Assembly (NCBI GenBank): GCA_905221605.1 | Contig: CAJNDS010001376.1 | Coordinates: 1 to 20,910 of the forward strand | Source of the DNA: Symbiodinium natans | Taxonomy: Eukaryota; Sar; Dinophyceae; Suessiales; Symbiodiniaceae | Reading direction: 5' to 3' | DNA length: 20,910 nucleotides | Part shown: piece after piece, positions 16,636 through 20,910 of the stretch | Layout of the letters: each line of letters opens with the position of its first letter | Numbering within the stretch: the stretch's first letter is position 1 | Made by a program: the position numbers and the translations under genes | Notes under the pieces: model-generated | Database searches by the model: none | The model's input: only the letters and a program-made list of their open reading frames with translations | Told to the model about the DNA's origin: nothing

Positions 16636-17900
16636 GGACCAGCCGTGGGGGGTCCCCCAGGATTGGCCTGGACCGAGCTTCAAAATGCGATTTTTTAGTA
16701 CAGAAATCGATGCCGGAAATGCTGCCTTCAACGTTTATAGTTTAGGCGCTAAACTATAAAGAATGGCTCCGAAACTATAGACGTTTATAGCTTAGGCGCT
16801 AAACTATAAAGAGGGGCTCTTAAACTATAGACGTTTATAGTTTCGGCGCTAAACTATAAAGCCTGACTCCTAAACTATAGACGTTTATTGTTTAGCCGCT
16901 AAACTAGAAAGGTTGGCTCCCAAACTATAGAAACGTTTATAGTTTAGGACCAGCCGTGGGGGGGTCCCCCAGGATTGGCCTGGACCGAGCTTCAAAATGC
17001 GATTTTTTAGTACAGAAATCGATGCCGGAAATGCTGCCTCCAATTTCTGGATTTTGCCCTAAACTATAGAGCCCCAAACTCTAGAGCCTAAACTATAAAC
17101 GTTTATAGTTTCGGCGCTAAACTATAAAGCCTGACCCCTAAACTATAGATGTTTATTGTTTAGCCGCTAAACTATAAAGGTTGGCTCCCAAACTATAGAA
17201 GCGTTTATAGTTTAGGACCAGCCGTGGGGGGTCCCCCAGGATTGGCCTGGACCGAGCTTCAAAATGCGATTTTTTAGTACAGAAATCGATGCGGCAAATG
17301 CTGCCTCCAATTTCTGGATTTTGCCCTAAACTATAGAGCCCCAAACTCTAGAGCCTAAACTATAGACGTTTATAGTTTCGGCGCTAAACTATAAAGCCTG
17401 ACCCCTAAACTATAAACGTTTATAGTTTAGCCGCTAAACTATAAAGGTTGACTCCCAAACTATAGAAGCGTTTATAGTTTAGGACCAGCCGTGGGGGGTC
17501 CCCCAGGATTGGCCTGGACCGAGCTTCAAAATGCGATTTTTTAGTACAGAAATCGATGCGGGAAATGCTGCCTCCAATTTCTGGATTTTGCCCTAAACTA
17601 TAGAGCCCCAAACTCTAGAGCCTAAACTATAGACGTTTATAGTTTCGGCGCTAAACTATAAAGCCTGACCCCTAAACTATAAACGTTTATAGTTTAGCCG
17701 CTAAACTATAAAGGTTGGCTCCTAAACTATAGAAACGTTTATAGTTTAGGACCATCCGTGGGGGGTCCCCCAGGATTGGCCTGGACCGAGCTTCAAAATG
17801 CGATTTTTTAGTACTGAAATCGATGCCGGAAATGCTGCCTCCAATTTCTGGATTTTGCCCTAAACTATAGAGCCCCAAACTCTAGAGCCTAAACTATAAA
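16636..17900. repeat. 267-bp higher-order repeat with a non-satellite core, five copies
   Basis: A core of roughly 100-150 bp beginning GGACCAGCCGTGGGG starts at 16636, 16947, 17215, 17482 and 17749 (spacings 311, 268, 267, 267), embedded in palindromic monomers. The core has a perfect TGGGGG/CCCCCA hairpin and a T-run before AGTACAGAAATCGATG. The first copy is cut short after AAATGCTGCC and returns straight to the satellite; the others continue through ATTTCTGGATTTTGCC. The antisense 63-aa frames (17153-17344, 17420-17611, 17687-17878) simply follow the repeat. Confidence 0.9.
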
Positions 17901-18110
17901 CGTCTATAGTTTCGGCGCTAAACTATAAAGCCTGACTCCTAAACTATAGACGTTTATAGTTTAGCCGCTAAACTATAAAGCCTAAACTATAAAGCCCTAA
18001 ACTATAGACGCTAAACTATAAACGTCTATAGTTTAGAGCCAAAACTATAGAGCCTAAACTATAAACGTTTATAGTTTAGACGCAAAACTATAGAAATCTT
18101 TATAGTTTAA
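17901..18110. repeat. Degenerate end of the palindromic satellite
   Basis: Monomers shorten and lose regular spacing (CCTAAACTATAAAGCC, GACGCTAAACTATAAACG), ending at ATCTTTATAGTTTAACC. Confidence 0.85.
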
Positions 18111-18274
18111 CCGTGATTTCGGGCAGGTTTTGGGGTATATATAATATATTGTCAGTACTGACACCGCTCCACTGCCTAGCGGTGGCACGGCACGCTCTCT
18201 GGTAAGACAGTTGAACTGCTGTATAGGCATATTGTATGTGCGATGCCCATGCAGCCACTTGCTTTGGGCGGCTC
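18111..18274. other. Unique junction sequence with small palindromes
   Basis: It contains a perfect 12-bp palindrome GTCAGTACTGAC (about 18151-18162), overlapped by an inverted repeat CACCGCT...AGCGGTG. There is no coding signal and I found no tRNA. Confidence 0.5.
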
Positions 18275-18310
18275 GGCTGGTGGGAAAGGAGCGAAGCTCC
18301 CCCACCAGCC
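18275..18310 (+). other. Strong bulged hairpin H6 next to the telomere-type tract
   Basis: Outer arms GGCTGGTGGG and CCCACCAGCC (10 bp, perfect), 5' bulge AAA, inner arms GGAGC and GCTCC, loop GAA. The geometry equals that of H1-H5 (3-nt 5' bulge, short inner stem, 3-nt loop) but the inner stem is different in sequence. GCGAAGC is known as an unusually stable DNA mini-hairpin. The TTTAGGG tract starts 10 bp downstream. Confidence 0.75.
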
Positions 18311-18319
18311 ACGCCTGAG

Positions 18320-18595
18320 TTTAGGGTTTAGGGTTTAGGGTTTAGGGTTTAGGGTTTAGGGTTTAGGGTTTAGGGTTTGGGGTTTGGGGTTTGGGGTTTG
18401 GGGTTTAGGGTTTCGGGTTTCGGGTTTGGGGTTTGGGGTTTGGGGTTTGGGGTTTGGGGTTTAGGGTTTAGGGTTTAGGGTTTAGGGTTTAGGGTTTAGG
18501 GTTTAGGGTTTAGGGTTTAGGGTTTAGGGTTTAGGGTTTAGGGTTTAGGGTTTAGGGTTTAGGGTTTAGGGTTTAGGGTTTAGGGTTTAGGGTTT
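18320..18595 (+). repeat. Interstitial telomere-type TTTAGGG tract
   Basis: About 39 heptamers, G-rich strand on +. The outer blocks are perfect TTTAGGG; the interior (about 18375-18463) is TTTGGGG with two TTTCGGG units and one TTTAGGG among them. Unique sequence follows on both sides, so it is not a chromosome end in this assembly. TTTAGGG is the telomere repeat of plants, dinoflagellates and some other algae. Confidence 0.95.
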
Positions 18596-18931
18596 GCGCC
18601 GAAGCTGGAGAAGGATATGACATGGCCGGACGGGCGAACAAACTTGAAATTTGTTTCGGTTCCGGAGCACGCTCAAGGCCACCGAGAATGGGGCCTTGCT
18701 TCGGCCACATCATTTCACGCGTTTCCCTCCCGCGCCGTCAAGTGCGGCTCCCACCCTTAGCCAGCTCCGCCTTTTAGGGTTTAGTTTCCTAAACTCATGT
18801 TTAGGAAACTCTCTTGTTTTTTTCTCACCGCCCTTCTTGTATGCGTTCTTGTCGGGGTGTATTACACCCTAGTCAAAGTTGCTTGTTTGTTCCACCACGA
18901 TCTTAGTCCTCTTGCAGCCTGCTAGTCCTGC
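18596..18931. other. No gene recognised; small palindromes
   Basis: It contains the inverted repeat at 18783-18810 and a second perfect one, GGGTGTA-T-TACACCC (18855-18869). The frame 18651-18872 is not convincing. Confidence 0.4.
18783..18810. repeat. Perfect 12-bp inverted repeat next to a TTTAGGG remnant
   Basis: Arms AGTTTCCTAAAC and GTTTAGGAAACT around TCAT, directly preceded by TTTTAGGGTTT. It could form a hairpin or be the joined ends of telomere-like sequence in opposite orientation. Confidence 0.85.
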
Positions 18932-19014
18932 GGGCAAGGGCGGGGGGCGAGGGGGCGGGGGAGGCGCGGGGGAGGGGCGAGGGGGGGGGAGAGGGGCGGG
19001 AGGGGGGACAGAGG
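18932..19014 (+). repeat. G-rich tract with G-quadruplex potential
   Basis: Many runs of four or more G separated by one to three bases across about 80 bp on the + strand. Confidence 0.85.
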
Positions 19015-19553
19015 TTTTAGTACATACGTCCTGGTTGCTGTCCATGGTGCAAATGCCTCAGGTATATGTTGCCCATAAAGCGATTTCGTGCGAAGGGCGA
19101 TTTTCAGTCGAACCAATCGAACCGGAAAGGAAGGAAGAAGGAAAAAAAACAAAAGGGATGGCTTAGCTTGACGGAAAGGGCGGAGCGAAGAGAGGGTGGG
19201 AGCCGCCCACGAGCGGCGCGGGAGGGCATCATCTCGGAGCGGTCACGCGGCCCCGATCACCCGGGCCACCCTGCAATTGCCCGAACGGCCGACTTCTCAA
19301 ATTCGAGAGATGTGCGCAAGCGCCGCGCGCTCGCCCCGCGAGGTGTTTGTTCGTATTTATTTTAAAAAGACTAGTCCAAGCTAAGCTACTTACAGTACGC
19401 AGGGTGAAACATTCGCATCTGCGACTAGACTATTGAGGCTGTAGTCCCTGACGTGCTGAGAACGCTAGCGGACCGTGAATTGAGCAGTACTATAGGCTAT
19501 ATTGCATGTTTGGGGGCAGCGTCGTCCAAAGTGCTGCATTGTAGTTAAAAGTC
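19015..19553. other. No gene recognised
   Basis: Frames at 19066-19365 and 19196-19384 are Arg-rich without domains. Nothing else is supported. Confidence 0.4.
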
Positions 19554-19576
19554 GGGGGGGGGGGGGGGGGGGGGGG
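19554..19576 (+). repeat. G23 homopolymer
   Basis: An uninterrupted run of 23 G. The exact length is doubtful in any assembly. Confidence 0.9.
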
Positions 19577-20271
19577 CTGGGCGGCCAATAAATAGCCTCT
19601 CGGGGCATGGCGTTGACCAGTTTTAAATTCTGACTCGTTCCGGGCAGGCACAGGGCGTGCAGGTTTGATTTGATTCTTAAGGCATTACTGATAAGACAAA
19701 ACGGCTTAATTCGAACTATTGGTCTTTGCAATCGCCGTGTGCGCCCTCATCGTTTCTGGACCCTGGGCCGGAAAGTGGTCGAGAGATATTGTCCATGCGT
19801 TTACCGATCAAAAATCTACAAGCATCCACACGTTGCCGCTAGCTTGCAGGCCAGCATCAGCCAAGCGACCTTGACCCGACGTAACACAGTTATGCCATAG
19901 AAGTTGCCAACCGGTCAGTCCAACTAGTACCCTCGTGTTTTGCTTGGCACATGGAAACGACTTCCGCAGTGCAGGAGGAGTAGCCTCTAAGCCGAAGCTC
20001 GACCGCTAGACCTGAAATGCATTTGATATGACATTGCGTCGGACAGAGCTATCGGCCCAAGACACGATTCCCTCTGCGCCCCTCAAGATGCTCGGCACTG
20101 AATTTCGACGACCGTGCCCGTGTCATTCTGATCAGACGAAACTATAGGCCGCCGCAGGATCGAACCGGAGGGCCTCGCAGGCGGCAAGTGGGTGCGCCTT
20201 GTCGATAACCATAGTGCATCTGTACAGGCGCGGCCCACATGACCGTCCGGGAGCACGTGCTCGGCGCCAGG

Positions 20272-20272
<1 letters not shown>
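19577..20272. other. No gene recognised
   Basis: No frame here has a recognisable domain. A GGTTCGATCC stretch on the minus strand (20157-20166) resembles a tRNA B box but has no matching arms. Confidence 0.4.
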
Positions 20273-20354
<82 letters not shown>

Positions 20355-20396
20355 TGTGTGCGTGTGTGTGCGTGTGTGTGATTGTGCGTGTGTGCG
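20273..20396. repeat. TG/GT microsatellite
   Basis: Pure (TG)n to about 20350, then TG interrupted by CG and AT to about 20396. Long open frames across it (poly-Val-Cys or Thr-His) are artefacts. Confidence 0.95.
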
Positions 20397-20463
20397 TTCA
20401 GTAGCGCCGGAGGCCCGCCAAGCGGAGCAGGTTCGAAGGGTAGCCGAAGCTTTTGCATTACGT

Positions 20464-20810
20464 GCTGCAGCTGACATGTATCACTCCATAGGAATGGTTA
20501 TGTCTGGCAGGCTGCCACCGAGATGTTCGAGATGTTTCCAGACACGGACGAAGAGGTTTGGAGTTGGTCTGTCCAGGCGACCTCGCATTCGCTGGGCGTG
20601 GGCTCAGGTTGGCCTGCCATCCGGTCATCGGCGAGTGGCAGTCGAGGCGGGGGTTCTACTGCATTCGGCCTGCGAAGGCAAAGAGAGGATTGTTCTAGTC
20701 AGATGTGGTTGTCAGTTTTAGCAGGTTGAAACAGTTTACAGGGACAACTGCAACAGGTTGCTGCAGCATAGCCTGGCATTCAACACATGTGGTGAAACGT
20801 TCTAAGTTAT
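20464..20810. repeat. Second full copy of the 362-bp unit (347 bp)
   Basis: Same orientation and order as 581-942, shorter by about 15 bp mainly near the TCAGTTTTAGCAGG segment. It is followed directly by the 31-bp minisatellite. Confidence 0.9.
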
Positions 20811-20812
20811 GA

Positions 20813-20910
20813 GCCTGGGCGGTGCTATAAGCAAATGCAAGGGGCAGGGGCGGTGCTATAAGCAAATGGAAGGGGTGGGCGGCGCTATAAGCAAATGGAA
20901 GGAGCCGGGG
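20813..20910. repeat. 31-bp minisatellite, three copies, runs off the window
   Basis: Same unit and orientation as 1-437, including the CTATAAGCAAATG core. Confidence 0.95.

Noticed and set aside
17153-17878. Three nearly identical antisense 63-aa frames (MGLYSLGQNPEIGG...)
   Set aside because: They follow the 267-bp repeat exactly and arise from stop-poor satellite sequence; there is no other coding evidence.
15970-18110. CRISPR-like array
   Set aside because: Repeats are contiguous without unique spacers, and the context is eukaryotic.
20150-20230. tRNA on the minus strand (GGTTCGATCC)
   Set aside because: The arms on either side do not pair as a T-stem and no acceptor or anticodon arms were found.
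20132-20477. Poly-Thr-His and poly-Val-Cys frames
   Set aside because: They are translations of the GT microsatellite.

Overview
The window looks like nuclear DNA of an alga, most likely a dinoflagellate. The evidence is indirect. Every convincing gene is on the + strand. Two paralogous small genes carry introns in the same codon phase, including introns with GC donors, which is typical of dinoflagellates. There is a TTTAGGG telomere-type tract. The Gly-Lys/Trp-rich and Lys/Glu-tailed protein style and the ASCH plus Pif1-helicase content also fit. I did not find a dinoflagellate spliced-leader relic, so the assignment is an inference.

Layout. 1-1045: a 31-bp minisatellite, then tandem copies of a 362-bp unit; the same two repeats return at 20464-20910. 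1046-2813: no convincing gene, with a dimeric tandem array at 2040-2370. 2814-15544: the gene-bearing core. It holds a 64-aa two-exon gene (3302-3543), an OTU-type cysteine protease (to 4376), weak small ORFs (5.0-6.4 kb), a 379-aa Lys/Glu-tailed protein (6429-7568), a duplicated first exon with a probably broken copy (7829-8106), a Cys/Arg/Lys-rich zinc-binding protein with a frameshift (8718-9427), a 127-aa three-exon paralogue of the first small gene (9507-10162), and a Helitron-type Rep/Helicase (10748-15386). 15657-18110: AT-rich tandem repeats and a palindromic satellite with a 267-bp higher-order repeat. 18320-18595: interstitial TTTAGGG tract. 18600-20460: no gene, with G-rich tracts and a GT microsatellite.

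The main element is the Rep/Helicase. Read through a 76-nt GT-AG intron it gives one protein of about 1520 aa: ASCH (PUA-like) domain, CxxC...CxxC zinc motif, HUH endonuclease, two catalytic tyrosines spaced YxxxY, then a complete Pif1-type SF1 helicase. The intron lies exactly between the two tyrosines. OTU proteases are known passengers of some Helitron lineages, so the OTU gene and Rep/Helicase may belong to one large element; I could not find its ends.

The most unusual signal is a small folded element between the genes: five + strand copies of an inner stem GGGC/GCCC with a 3-nt loop, a 3-nt bulge on the 5' side, and an outer stem whose sequence differs between copies but stays paired. 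Copies lie at 2814, 4449, 7791, 9465 and 15413. A sixth hairpin of the same architecture but different sequence sits just before the telomere tract.
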